Shown here: positions 35,406-46,750 of the stretch, piece after piece
Numbering within the stretch: position 1 is the stretch's first letter
How the letters are laid out: every line of letters begins with the position of its first letter
Origin: Siphonodentalium dalli
Taxonomy: Eukaryota > Mollusca > Scaphopoda > Gadilida > Siphonodentaliidae
DNA: 64,000 nucleotides
Direction of reading: 5' to 3'
Assembly (NCBI GenBank): GCA_032622095.1
Contig: CP136069.1
Coordinates: 102,512,278 to 102,576,277 of the forward strand
The notes under the pieces: generated by a model
What the model saw: only the letters and a program-made list of their open reading frames with translations
The model's database searches: none
Told to the model about the DNA's origin: nothing
Translations under genes and position numbers: made by a program

Positions 35406-36293
35406 TTTTTAGCTCAACTTTACTTTGTAAAGTTTGAGCTATTGCCATGGCTTGGTATCCGTCGTCCGTGTTTGTGTGCATGTGCGTGTGTGATTTGTCA
35501 ACAGTTTTATACAGATCGTACCTTTGGTCGTAGATGGGAAGCAGTCATTTTGGGGTCATTCGGCCAAAAAACATGGCCACCAAGCAGCCATCTTGGATTT
35601 TACTCTTTGCATGACTAAATCCTTTGACACGGGCTTCAGGTCCTACCTTTAGTCAGATCATCATGAAATTTGTCACGGATGTTAACAATGACATGTAGAT
35701 GGGAACGTGTCATTTTCGGGTCATGCTGCCAAAAAACATTGCCGCCAGCAGCCTTCTTGGATTTTACTCTTTGCATGACTAAATCCCTTGGCACGGGCTA
35801 CAGGTCGTACCTTTTGTCGGATCATTATGAAATTTGTCATGGCTGTTGACATTGACATGTAGATGGGAACGAGTCATTTTGGGGTCATTCGGCAAAAAAA
35901 TATGGCTGTCAGTGGCCATCTTGGATTTCAAAATTCAATCCATTAGCACAGGCTACAGGCCATACTGTTTATCTGATCATCATGAAATTTGTCAATTATG
36001 TTAATATTGAGATGTAGATGGGAACGAGTCATTTTGGGGTCATTCGTCCAAAAAACATGGCCACCAGCAGCCATCTTGGATTTACTCTTTGCATGACTAA
36101 ATCCTTTGGCATGGGCTACATGTCGTACATTTGGTCGGATCATTATGACATTTGTCATGGCTGTTGACAATAACATGTAGATGGGAACGAGTGATTTTGT
36201 GGTCATTCGGCAAAAAAACATGGCCGCCAGTGGCCATCTTGGATTTAAAAATTTAATCCATTAACACAGACTACAGGCCTGAGTGTTCGTCTG
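35406..36293 (+). repeat. Satellite S element, left part (split by a transposon)
   Basis: The leader begins TTTTTAGCTCAACTTTACTT and contains a short hairpin (AGCTCAACTTTAC with GTAAAGTTTGAGCT), then CGTCGTCCGTGT. It is followed by about five S units of 155-164 bp (GGGCTACAGGTCGTACCTTT, ACATGTAGATGGGAACGAG, CAGCAGCCATCTTGGATTT). The array is cut inside a unit at 36293-36296 by the element at 36297 and resumes at 50435, with its tail ending near 50942. Confidence 0.82.
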
Positions 36294-36477
36294 ATCAAGT
36301 CCGGTCGCCAAACCCCCGAAATTCACGGATTTTGTTAATTCAGGCATCCGATATCAATATTTTATCGGCTGGCCATCTGTCAGCCTTGAGCAATTTTTTT
36401 TATAGCGACCTAAAAAGTATACCCTCCCCAATTTGTTCCCACAGTTACTTGGAATTTGTTGCAAATTCACATGACTA

Positions 36478-37115
36478 ATCTAGTAAAATGTATACAAATG
36501 TATATATTTTCATGAAGCTAAGACATAATGACACTATTTCGGGCCAAAATTGAAACTCACTGTCCAAGATGGCTACCAAAATGGCCACCGGAAGTTAAAA
36601 TATGACATATTTTCACAAATATCTTCTAGATCAGTTCATGCTGTTTGGAACTGGTTGAGTAATATGACTTTATTTTGTATTCTATATATTAACTGATCAT
36701 TGGATCAATTAAATATTCAATTATTGGGGTCCCACCTGCTTGTGATCCCTCAAAAATTCGATTTTACAGAACGCGGTATAAAATTTCACAAAAAATCACA
36801 ACTCGGATTCTAGTCATATTTCAACAAGAAATGAACAGAAGGTTGCAATTAAGTGAGGCATACCATTACCTATTAATATTCCAACTCACTGGAACCCAAA
36901 TTCTTACTTTGGCTCAAAATCAGCCTTGGCCGCCAAAATATGGAAAATAGTAAACATTGCCCTAGGGTGTCTTGCAATCGCTCACAAGTTGCGGTTGATG
37001 TGAACAAAAATTGGCTATTATGATTTCTATACATTGAATACTAACAATCTTTAATTTCAAGTACCAACGAAAAAAATTGAATCCAAAATGGCAGCCAAAA
37101 TGTCGACAAAATGGG
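36478..37115 (+). repeat. Repeat A copy in the left arm of the 14-kb transposon
   Basis: Repeat A has the order AGTAAAATGTATACAAATGT, AAGCTAAGACATAATGACAC, GGGCCAAAATTGAAACTCAC, CAAGATGGC and GGAAGTT, CAAATATCTTCTAGATCAG, CTGTTTGGAACTGGTTGAGT, ATTGGGGTCC, TATGGAAAAT and ACATTGAATACTAACA. Other copies: 29040-29935 (+), 32890-33780 (-), 43508-43731 with 50184-50219 (-), 44868-45690 (+), and diverged ones near 51105-51900 and 57395-57560 (+). Confidence 0.8.
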
Positions 37116-37140
37116 CGGAAAAAGTCGTTTGAGATCATAC

Positions 37141-37637
37141 TTAACACATCACTGAAATAGGAGCTAACTTTTGACTGAAATATGTAGCATTAGATTGATG
37201 TCTTTCGTTTTCCGAAGAGAAGTAGTACTGCAGTATTGCTACAAATTGCAGGCAGAGGTGTAGAAGAAATGTACATGAACAAGTAGCCCAATTGCTGAAA
37301 CCGTATACTGAACTACGTGTTGTGTCTGTATCTGCTTCGTTCAACTGAGCTGCTCTGCCATCTGTCCCCGAATGCGTCTGTTCATTACAACACTCAATTG
37401 TTGCATTACAACCACAAAATATTGTACATGCCAATCGAGAAGATCTACACCCGCACCTGTTAGTTTTGCAAGGCTGTGTACTCGAACAGGAACACCGAAC
37501 CATGCGCAAAACCGTGTCGGGGGCAACCAGTACACCAGTTGGAAGAGTCACGGGTGATAAACATTTTGAAATTTCATTTTGAAAAACCAAAATGTGTAGC
37601 ATCCAATTGTGGGGGGACGAGGTCTAAAGCGTGTTTC
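37141..37637 (-). pseudogene. Segment 6: C-terminal CXC (Tesmin/TSO1-type) cysteine domain
   Basis: After two closely spaced frameshifts (HALDLVPPQLDATHFGFSK, then NEISKCLSPVTLPTGVLVAP) the frame gives VRCSCSSTQPCKTNRCGCRS then SRLACTIFCGC. Counting in the 37602-37141 frame, cysteines at 37, 39, 45, 50, 52, 59, 63, 65 and 71 fit the CXC pattern C-x-C-x5-C-x4-C-x-C-x6-C-x3-C-x-C-x5-C. CXC domains bind three zinc ions and contact DNA in Tesmin/TSO1 and MSL2-type proteins. Here it would be the element's DNA-binding or targeting module. Translation after about residue 80 is low-complexity and probably beyond the original stop. Confidence 0.75.
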
Positions 37638-38755
37638 CTAATGCACCTTCTTCCATATCTTCGATGTCCAAACACTAATTCGCGCTTCAGACATGGTGTT
37701 TGTATCTTTGCAACCGTAACATGAACACATGAATTGAGTAGCTTGGTTGAGTACCTCAGACCACGGGGCATTAACGTCACCAACGGAGGCTAGTGAGTTT
37801 TCACTGCATTTTAATACTTTTAACGTGCGACCTTTGTCAATTCCAAAACAGCATCCAACTGTGTCGCATCCAGAGATGCCATGAGCCGCAAGCAAGTCTG
37901 GGATAATACCTCTATGCTTATCAACAGTTGCTGCGATATCAACAACCGATTTTCCTTTTATGGGAGATTCCATGAAGATATTGCATGACACATTTTGGTC
38001 CAGATAGTGATGCAGAAGCAACGCGTATAAATCAGTGTCATCTGCAACAACTATGACATTGCCAGATGCAGCCTGAAGAGCTTGTTGTACAATAATGTTA
38101 TCAGCTTCTTCATGCTCAGTTGCCATGGCATGCCTGTCAATAACGACACCCTTGTTTATTTCAATTGGAGCAGCATTTTGGCCAGTTACAAACAACGCAT
38201 GTTGCCAGGTGTTGTCAACAGCGAACTGTTTGTCACATCTAAATTCATTCACAATAATGTCAATCAACTGTTTTTTAATTTCAGTTACAGTCAGGACCAA
38301 TTTCTGAGATGGTAGTGGGGACGTTGCAGTCAACGTAAATTTCCTGCAACAAGCCTCGTCACTTCTCTTCGCTCTAGCGGTACACTTAGTACTGAAGTCT
38401 TTGTACCTGTCAAATACAAGGAAGGTGTCTCCAGACATGAGTCTCTGCTTCACTTGTTGCTGAGATTTCTTAACATAATCTTTTACTGTTGGGGGACAGA
38501 ATTTGCTGGGAGCAGGCCAATGTGGTATCCACAGTAGCGCACAACCATCTATTATTGTGCAAGATGACACATTTCTCTTTGACGTCTTCACAGATGAAAT
38601 CATAACTGCAGTTTGTGATTTCAGATCGGACTTAGATTTTGATATTCGCATATCACCGTTCTCATTGAAAAGAGCTGTCGGAATTGGGGACAATTCATAT
38701 GATAGTATGTCATTTATACTAACGTCTCTAGAGCTAGCTTGAAGTCCCATTACCC
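37638..38755 (-). pseudogene. Segment 5: FEN1/XPG-like (PIN-fold) nuclease block
   Basis: This is the longest clean block, 370 codons from the Met at 38750. Acidic residues are spaced as in FEN1/XPG nucleases: D68 (TIIDGCALLW), D114 (TFLVFDRY), E212, E214, E215 and D217 (TEHEEADNII), D237, D238 and D240 (IVVADDTDLYALLL) and D296 (AAHGISGCDT). In that family such residues bind two metal ions that cut flap or bubble DNA. All are intact here, although the gene is dead elsewhere. The block ends at a frameshift around 37640 (ISVWTSKIWKKVH), beyond which the family resemblance resumes in other frames (HALDLVPPQLDATHFGF). Confidence 0.75.
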
Positions 38756-40069
38756 TAGTCCAAGTCTTCTTGTACTAAAACCAGCTAAGATATTGGGATG
38801 GCGATTTGCTGTTTTTAGTCCAAGCCCGTCCTATATGCTCTCTTATGACAGAGCTTAAGCGTTAGTGACCCGCTCAAATAAAACCACAATTATATGAAAT
38901 AAAATATCACAATTGCGACAATAAACGGATATTTTCCGCAGAAGACATGCTATTTTATCTGAAACCCACATCAGTTGTGAATTTAAAACAGTAATTTAAT
39001 GCGAAAAGAGACATTTACCTCAATGTTTACAATTTTTTAAAAGTATGCGAACTCGGTTGACCTCGCGAACTGTGTTCGGCATTTTCCGTTGAAAATATTC
39101 CGTAGATTTTGGACAACAGCGCAAATTACGATGAATTCTCCATTGTAATCGTAATTATGTATGTCAATAAATAAAATAATAAATAGATTAATTAAACATT
39201 GGAGATATAAATGTAATACACTAAATAAATTACGGGAATTAGAACCCTCTCAACGTTTAAAACAGTGTAAACACAAATTACGAGCATTAGATATAATATG
39301 CCTTATATGGTGCTACATTTCACCCATATTTGGTGGACTTCCGCGAAATTAAGATATATACTAAGCGAACAGGGCAATATACTGCTCTTGTTAAGCACAC
39401 AAAAAATCAAATCAAATTTGTATAAATTTTTAACCTTAAGTTTGAAAAGTCCCACTAAAACGGAAGAACTATATTTTGTAACTGTGTGATTCGGTTCTCC
39501 GATTATTTTATCAACACAGATGTCAAAATGCACATCACACGCATGGCAAGTCAGACAAAACTACCGTTCTGATCCTCCATTATGTCATTAAGTTTTTAGT
39601 GCGGGAATTGTTCTGAAAGCACATAGAAAACTGGACTTTCGGGCGATCGGTTTTCGCCATTTTTTTTCGGAAAACCCGCGCTATATATAGAAACGGAAAG
39701 TAGAATTCCCAGAACAAACAGCGGATAATGCCGAACTTATTCGGACCACTTCGGCTTTCGGTTAAAACGTAAACAAACAGAGAAACAAATCGATGTTTGT
39801 GGCAATCAACCAGAATATTCTATGTGTAATTTAACATTAAAGTTAGATTATTATACACCATTATGACCATAAGATGTAAGCCTTTCCAATGTATATAGCA
39901 TCATGTATTGATTTGCTAGGTAAATCGAGTAAAATACACCACAAATTCCCGCCACAGATCGTGGGCGTAACTCGTGTGATAGGAATGGTATACAAGCGGG
40001 CTTGGACTAAAAACAGCAAATCGCCATCCCAATATCTTAGCTGGTTTTAGTACAAGAAGACTTGGACTA
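38756..40069. mobile_element. hAT-like non-autonomous transposon interrupting the transposase-like ORF
   Basis: The ends TAGTCCAAGTCTTCTTG and its complement are part of a terminal inverted repeat of about 70 bp (38756-38826 against 39998-40069) that is almost perfect. It is flanked by the identical 8-bp duplication CATTACCC (38748-38755, 40070-40077). Removing the element and one duplication restores the reading frame of the host ORF. The 8-bp duplication and TAG ends fit hAT. The interior is AT-rich, without a transposase. Confidence 0.92.
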
Positions 40070-40540
40070 CATTACCCGTGAGTAAATAAGATTGCTGTCA
40101 AAGGTTTTGTTGTCACCCAACTTGACTGACTTTTTCATAACTGCCATTGTTTCAACAGGCATTGATATCTTATCATAAAACCCACTCGGGAGTTCCCAAA
40201 ATCATTGCCGGCCAAGTGATATGGTCATGTCCAAATCTACATTTTTGGTAGCATTCTGACCACTGACTACGTTTACTATTGCATCAGGGTGTTGTGTGGG
40301 GTCCAGTGGGTGTATGACCGTTGCGAGTTTGTTCCTGATACCCTCACGATTTGCGTGATCAGCAGCAATTCGCGCCTTCATCTCCTCTTTGTGTTCAAGC
40401 AATGCCTGCGCCGTGACATCGGACTCTCTCAACTGAGCGACACCATTGATAAGTTGGCCGCAGCTATGGAGGCTTAAAGCCCACACTTTCAAGGTTTCTG
40501 GTTTCAATGTAATGCCTATAATGCGTGACTTACCATGGAC
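40070..40540 (-). pseudogene. Segment 4: linker between transposase core and nuclease, cut by a hAT-like element
   Basis: The frame reads HGKSRIIGITLKPETLKVWA, LRESDVTAQALLEHKEEMKA, LDPTQHPDAIVNVVSGQNAT and TISLGRQ to a TGA at 40202-40204, then continues FWELPSGFYDKISMPVETMA up to the insertion at 40069. Across the 1,314-bp insertion, using one copy of the 8-bp duplication, the frame joins segment 5 (SRV|MGLQASSRD). Confidence 0.72.
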
Positions 40541-41147
40541 TTAACACATGAATGTGGTTTCAATAAACATATCGCTCCATATGCCGTGCCAAACCCCATC
40601 AACGTGCCTCATTACATGAGACCCTTTCAAAAAGTGCTGTAGAACTTCTGATGGTACTCTTTGCATCTCTCTCAAGTAGTATAAGCCGTACCCAGCATAG
40701 TTCACGTGACCCGATGCAAAGAAATATGGCAACATTTGTTTCACCGCTACCAAGTGTAATGGCCAGTCGCCTTCATGCTCAGCTCTAATGTACATCATCA
40801 TGATAAAAACTGGCCTTATAAAGCAGTCCACCCATGCCTTGCAAGTCTTGCTGCATTCAGACAAGTCCTCTAATATCTCATTCAAATCTTCAGGACAGAC
40901 AACGTTCTCCCGAGCTAAGATGTCTCTCAGCAACTCTTCGGTCAACAACCGGAATGCACGTACGTTCATGGGAAACTTCTTGCCAGTCACCATCTTAGAC
41001 ACACCACCGAATACTAACTCAAGAATTTCTGATAACCCTGTATTGTCCATCAATGTGCCGACAGCACCGACGAAGCTCATAAGCATATGCATGCCTCCTA
41101 ACCGGGGTATGATGGTTTTCAATTTATCCGGATCAGACCAAAGAACA
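40541..41147 (-). pseudogene. Segment 3: second part of the transposase-like core
   Basis: This segment reads IIPRLGGMHMLMSFVGAVGT, then AFRLLTEELL, DCFIRPVFIMMMYIRAEHEG, MLPYFFASGHVNYAGYGLYY and ends FIETTFMC before a TAA. The sequence between the Asp of segment 2 and the Glu of FIETTFM is the part I would examine as a DDE/RNase H-like core, with helix-rich insertions between. The stop at 40541-40543 is in frame, and the same protein continues beyond it (VHGKSRIIGITLKPETLKVW). Confidence 0.72.
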
Positions 41148-42632
41148 TTAAATTTCCACTTTATACAGCTGTTGATCAGCTGTGAATAGCGTGAACTTCT
41201 GCCCAGTCAACTTAATTAGACGTAGTGCTTCTAACATGGCGGTGAAAATTGTTTCCCGATCAGCCGGGGGCATAACAATCAATGGTAGATATACTGCCTT
41301 CATCGCCGGTTGTGGTGACTGGCCACTCTGGCGAGATAATCTGGTATTGTAACTGTTAAACTCCGGACAGTCAGCATGTTTTATGACGTCTTTGAGAAAC
41401 CCAAAATCACTTTCCAATGCCCTTCGCTCTGCAATAGCCATGCGTGCCAAGACCTTGAGCTGAGGTACGTCATTTCGAATACATTGAGCGGGAATGTCGG
41501 GCTTTTTAGATCTGTCAAACGTAGATGCTTCAACATTGTAATCAATGGGTTTAGACTTATCATGTTTACTAACTCTCGGTATAATTGGGGAGATAGGTTC
41601 CGCTTTCGTGTTAGGCTGTGTTATCAAGACCGCCAATGAGTGTGTACTGAGTTTGCCATTCTGGGAAGATATATCAGCATCAAAGTTATCGACTACGAAC
41701 TGTATCAACCCATCTTCCGAACTGGTGACTGTAGTTAGATTGTTACTCTTAGAGGCCAATACAGCTGCCGATTTTTTAAACCGCAACAGCTCATCGTATG
41801 TGCAAGTGACACCGAAGTCATGCATTGATTTGACCAACTCCTTGGAATCGCGAAGCATTACTGCTAAACTTATTTGCAACGGTGTAGGCACCCCTTTGAT
41901 TGCAGAAGTAATCATGTTACCTATCATCAGCGTCGGGAGAGTATTGTCAAGTTTTGGCGACAGGCGGCCAAGAAAGTCTAAGACAGTTTGACTTGTATAC
42001 TCGAAAAGTTTATTTTTATCTAACCTGGACTCATAATTGTTTCCATCGATTTCAATGTCTTCGACCTCCTTAGAAACTGCTGTTCGCAGAGTTTTCATGG
42101 CTGTGGGGACATCATCATCAATATCACTGACAATCCTCACGAGAGAACCTACTCGAGATCGCATTGCAACTATTGTCGCGATTGATGGTGAACTAAGAAG
42201 CAGAAATTCTTCGCCAAATAGCTCTGGTAATTTGGAGACAAGTAGTCTCAATGACAAAAATCTTCCGCCATTTTGAACATACTTCTCATATAACTCAACA
42301 GAGCTCCAACTAAGAGAGCTATTGCTTCTCATGAAATCTACCACAGCTTGAAGAGGCGGTTCGATATCAGGTAGTGCCATGGATATTGTGGCAGATTTTG
42401 TGGCTGCTTGTAACGCTCGTTCTCCCATGAATGACTGACGGCAATCAGAGTGATATCGAGCGTCTGATGCGTGTAAGTCGCTTACGGCTCGACTTATTCG
42501 GACCCGGACTTCGTCGGACCATTTGTCAGCATGTTCGTCGCACTTACTGAGAATATCCTCTTTTGGAGTCATACCACCATGTGTAAGTTGGGTTTTTCGG
42601 AAGATGTATGCAGGCCTCCACCTAGAAGGATT
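41148..42632 (-). pseudogene. Segment 2: central region with Cys/His motif and first part of transposase-like core
   Basis: About 490 codons are open. Near the start are C11 and H14 (CDEHADKW) and the motif HASDARYHSDC, a likely zinc-binding H-x2-C arrangement. The C-terminal third contains LPLIVMPPADRETIFTAML, then KLTGQKFTLFTADQQLYKV, whose Asp could be the first acidic residue of an RNase H-like (DDE) catalytic core. That assignment is inference. The frame is lost just after QQLYKV near 41150; the next segment resumes one frame away with WSDPDKLKTIIPRLGGM. Confidence 0.72.
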
Positions 42633-42995
42633 TTACTTATCTTTTTCCACTTTACATTCTAGCACACAATCTTTCATGATGCTACCGACGTCTGAACGCC
42701 TGGTCATTTTCTTAGGTTCTGCATCGTCAGGTTGTCCCACATTGGAACCGCACTTTTGTTTGGCTTTTGCCACTGTTTTCGGGTGTATGTACTTATCTAT
42801 ACACTCCCTATGAGCATCAAGTGAAGTATTGTTGTCAGCCTCAAATTTTGGGCGCAAATCAAGGTGAAGTCCGTCACCATATATCTCGCTACTGGTAATG
42901 ACCTTTTGAATTCTTGTGGCCAAAACCTTAACAAAGCGATACCCGCTCGAATCAGAGCACTCATAAATGTCTGCAAAGTAGCACCTCTGCGACAT
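42633..42995 (-). pseudogene. Segment 1: N-terminal region of the transposase-like protein
   Basis: The 120-codon segment starts MSQRCYFADIYECS at ATG 42995 and ends DCVLECKVEKDK before TAA. It has C5, C13, a HRECIDKYIH stretch and a DCVLEC pair that may form half of a zinc site with the C/H residues just after the stop. The frame continues unchanged through the stop into NPSRWRPAYIFRKTQLTHGG and segment 2, so the TAA is a nonsense mutation. The upstream stretch 42996-43424 has no ORF and would be the element's 5-prime non-coding region. Confidence 0.7.
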
Positions 42996-43507
42996 AACCA
43001 GAAAAGTTCCAGATAAGCCTCAAGGAACAAAACTGAAGAACTTCACTCAGCGAATATCTTAAAACACGAAACAAGTTACTAAATCAACAATAAGGCAAGA
43101 ACTAAACGTGAATACACAAGTGGTTTTCAAATATACTCTGTTACTCGGCGCCAGAATACTGATTAAAAACTTTGAATATCGATTACAAGTAAAAGCACGT
43201 GCTCGCCTGTTGAGTGATCAAATGCCACTGAACTGACTGTAATGACACTTCGGAGCATGCAGTTAATAAAGAGCGTTCTTTTTAATCTGACTAAAATAGC
43301 TATTAACGCTCTTTATTGTCAGATTTCAGGATGGTATGATGTCGAGTTCTAGAATCTAGAGTATAATAGTGAATGCTATAGGTGTATTAATGATAATATT
43401 CATTAATATTTTCATGTTAGTCGTGTGAATTTGCAACAAATTCTAAGTAACTGTGAATTTACGTCTGGGAACAAATTTGTGGGGGGGTATACTTTTATAT
43501 ATTTTGA
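42996..43507 (-). other. Non-coding 5-prime flank of the transposase-like gene
   Basis: No ORF is present. The stretch 43264-43320 holds AATAAAGAGCGTTCT and its partial complement AACGCTCTTTATT, forming a short hairpin with a loop of about 25 bp. The stretch 43424-43500 duplicates the outer arm motif TTGCAACAAATTC / GGGGTATACTTTT found at 50225-50290. Promoter elements could not be recognised with confidence. Confidence 0.5.
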
Positions 43508-44867
43508 GGGATCACACGTGGATAGGACCGCAATAATTGCACATTTAATTGCTCCGATGATCAGTTAATATACAAATTTAAGTCATATTACTCAACCAGT
43601 TCAAAACAGCATGAACTGATCTATAAGATATTTGTGAAAAAAGTCATATTTTCAACTTCCAGCGGCCATTTTGGTGGCCATCTTGGATGGTGAGTTTCAA
43701 TTTTGGCCCAAAATAGTGTCATTATGTCTTAGGGAGCTTTCAAAACCTCTTTCGCATATGCGAAAAAAAAATGCGATAAAACTGCGAAAAATGTGACGTC
43801 ATTGATGTTGTTTTTTCGACATTATCGGAGTTTTTTCGTCGTTATCGCCCGCCGTAACGTTGTACGTTTTCGTCAATTTTTTGTTAATTTCGCCGTATTG
43901 GTTCGATGTTTTCGCAATTATCGCAGTTTTGCTCAAATGTTTGCTGTTTTGTTTCGACATATTTTTGCAGTGTTTGTTTTCGTCAAGATCGCAGCATTAT
44001 TTCAATCAATATTGTCGATATGATTGGCAGGACAATTTGTGTTCAATAAATACTCCATGGTCGCAGTTTTATACCGATGTGTCGCGAACGGGAAGATGTC
44101 GCTGAAATTTCTCAGATCGGAGTTTTTCTCATAAGAATTCCAATGAATTAATCAGAGTTTTCTCCGATAGGAAAACAATTCCGATTTGATCGGAGTTCTA
44201 TGTATTAGTAGACCTAAATTTCTCCGATCTACTGAAATCTCCGATTTGGTTAATATCGGACAATTCAAACTTCTGTAATAATGAACTAGTATTAATATAA
44301 GATTGAAGTCCCAAATAAATACTTCCCAGACCCGATTTATACAATAGGATAGGCCTACACAATCATTTCCTACGTTTTAATGTGGTCACAAATCCATGGG
44401 TTTCTGGTTTACAGTAAATGTTACAGGTTGAAGCCCCCAAAATAATTGCTACATTGTTGAATTAAGACTGCTGTAGAGGTACTTAGTCCAGGAGATCGAC
44501 CCCAAGAAATAACAAATGTTGCTCATTTTGACGGACAAGTGCTATCCGGTCTAATTTTGTAGTAAAATATATGTAGATTACGAAAATCCATGATAGCAGT
44601 GGTGAATTTGTAGCTTAATTGGCGAAAAACGTGTTTTATTGACCTACCCGACGACCGAAAATGAAAGAATTTTCCGGCGACGTCATAGTACTAGTCCGGG
44701 AGCTAATATACCCTTGCACCCCTGGGACTTAACTTCTCCCAACTAATTTTGTTCCTTATTATGTCCTTCAACTTTTAAGCAATGTTAACAAGAAAAAAAG
44801 TGGCCGTATAGACTCCAGACAAAATGGCGTCCATCATGGCCGCCGTTTTTCAGGCCAGACCCTAAGT

Positions 44868-45690
44868 CAGTTTTATGCAAATTATAGCGGTGAAAATCTT
44901 GTAAAATGTATACAAATGTATATATTTTCGTGAAGCTAAGACATAATGTCACTTTTTTGGGTCAAAATTGAAACTCACCATCCAAGATGGCCACCAAAAT
45001 GGCCGCCGGAAGTTGAAAATATGACCTTTTTTTTTACAAATATCTTCTAGATCGATTCATGCTGTTTGGAACTGGTTGAGGTATGCGACTTTATTTTGTA
45101 TTTTGTATATTAACTGATCATTGGGGCAATTAAATATGCACTTTTTGGGGTCATAGCCCCTTCCGTTCTCTCAAAAATTCGAATTTACAGAACGCAGTAT
45201 AAAATTTCACCAAAAAAATTACAATTGGGATTAAAGTCATATTTTAACAAGAAATGAACAGAACTTTGTAATGTAAGGGATGCATATGATTATACCTATA
45301 AATATTCCAAATCACTGGAACCAAAATTCTTACTTTGGCTCAAAATGGCTGCCAAAATATGGAAAATGGTAAATATTGCCCCAGCGTGTCCGGCAATCTA
45401 TTACAAGTTGTGGATGATGTACAAAATTGGCTATTCTGCCTTCTATACATTGAATACTAACATGTCTGATGTACCATGGTTAATTGTTACTATTGTCACC
45501 ACTGACATCACCAAAAATATTGGACTTTTCTCTCAAATACTTGACTTAAATGTCGGCAAAAATTAACTTTTCATGTTTGGACCATTTTTTCAATTAAAAT
45601 GTAACTATCTTTGGGTTGAAAGGTGTTTATTGTTTTGGTCTATATTAAATGTGTCACACTACAGGATTTATAGACCAAATTGTTCGCCCG
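44868..45690 (+). repeat. Repeat A copy in the 3.9-kb element
   Basis: This stretch matches the fold-back arm sequence over its length: GTATACAAATGTATATATTT, AAACTCACCATCCAAGATGG, TCTTCTAGATCG, AAATATGGAAAATGGTAA, ACATTGAATACTAACATGTC and CTATCTTTGGGTTGAAAGG. The 73-codon ORF at 45345-45566 is the same open stretch seen in other repeat A copies (MSDAPWLIVTIVTTDI-like). It is kept in several copies, perhaps by chance or perhaps as a trace of coding sequence. Confidence 0.78.
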
Positions 45691-46750
45691 ATTTTGACAG
45701 AACTGTATACTCTCATTAAGTAGACATGGATAAACTTTTTATATGCAGCCAGTTATATGGGGGTGGGTGTAATGTAGTGTGTCATTTTGACATATTTCTT
45801 GATGGGTTAAAATATAATGCTATGCTAATTATGGTTTGAAATGACTAATATCGAGATTTCTGGTGACCATTCAACGTTTGATACCATTTGATGTCCCGAT
45901 GGTGTATATTTTAGAAGTTCTGACACGTCACCAAGCTTCGGTACATGTCACAAAGCTTCGGTACATAGGATGAAGAACCGCACAGATTTGGGGTTAATGA
46001 TGCAAGGTCACATTTTTTGCCAGATTTCGACAGAACTATATGCTCTCATTGAGTAGACATGGATAAACTTCTTGTATGTAGCACTGTGTCAGGGAGGAAG
46101 CAGTTATATAGGGTGGATGTAATATAGTGTGTCATTTTGACATAATTACACCATGGGTTAATATATAATTCCATGATAGTTACGATCTGAAATGACTGAT
46201 ATCGAAGTTTATGGTGACCATTCAACGTTTGATGCCATTTGACGGTACGTGTCACGAAGCTTCGGTAAATTGGATGAAAAATCGCCACAGATTGGGGTTA
46301 ACGATGCGAGGTCACATTTTCGCCAGATTTTGACGGAACTGTATACTCTCATTAAGTAGACATCGAAAACTTCTTATATGTAGCCCTGTGTCAGGGAGGG
46401 AGCAGTTATATAGTAGGTGTAATATAGTGTGTCATGACATATTCCTCGATGGGTTAATATATAATGCGATGCTAATTATGATCTGAAATTATTAATATCC
46501 GGGTTTCTGGTGACCATTCAACGTTTATTACTGGTACCATATATGGTGTCCTATGGTGGTATATTCCTGGAGTTCTGACACGTCACGAAGCTTCGGTACA
46601 TGGCACGAAGCTTCGGTGCATTGGATGAAAAACCGCCACAGGTTTGGGTTTAAGAATGCATTGTTATATTTTTTTTGCCACAGCTCTGGGAGATAAGTAC
46701 CCAGGGTCACATGTTTCTTCTGATTTTGATAGTACTGTATACTGTTATTA
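45685..46750 (+). repeat. Tandem repeat of 300-400 bp with AAGCTTCGGTACAT motifs
   Basis: Units begin near 45690, 46024 and 46326, with a partial one near 46728. Each has GATTTTGACRGAACTGTATA, CTCTCATTAAGTAGACAT, GTAATATAGTGTGTCAT, GATGGGTTAATATATAATG and TCTGGTGACCATTCAACGTT, ending in clustered ACGAAGCTTCGGTACAT words (45933, 45954, 46254, 46587 and 46602 regions). The word contains the palindrome CGAAGCTTCG. Confidence 0.78.

Larger units (their letters stand above)
37141..42995 (-). pseudogene. Decayed large transposase-like gene with XPG-like nuclease and CXC domain
   Basis: Six reading-frame segments in one orientation make one protein of about 1,500 codons. From the N-terminus: a Cys/His-containing start (42995), a long middle with a transposase-like core, a FEN1/XPG-like nuclease block and a C-terminal CXC domain. 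Breaks: an in-frame TAA at 42633-42635, a frameshift near 41150, a TAA at 40541-40543, a TGA at 40202-40204, a 1,314-bp hAT-like insertion at 38756, and two frameshifts between about 37640 and 37590. On each side of every break the translation resumes the same protein, so the parent was an intronless ORF. Similar proteins are, from memory, common and uncharacterised in molluscs and cnidarians. The mobile role is inferred from the flanking inverted arms. It is not expected to make a working protein. Confidence 0.8.

Noticed and set aside
40202-42995. Separate small genes on the - strand
   Set aside because: They share orientation, the frame resumes across stops or single shifts, and together they follow one protein. 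A single decayed ORF explains them better than several genes or exons, and no splice signals are needed.
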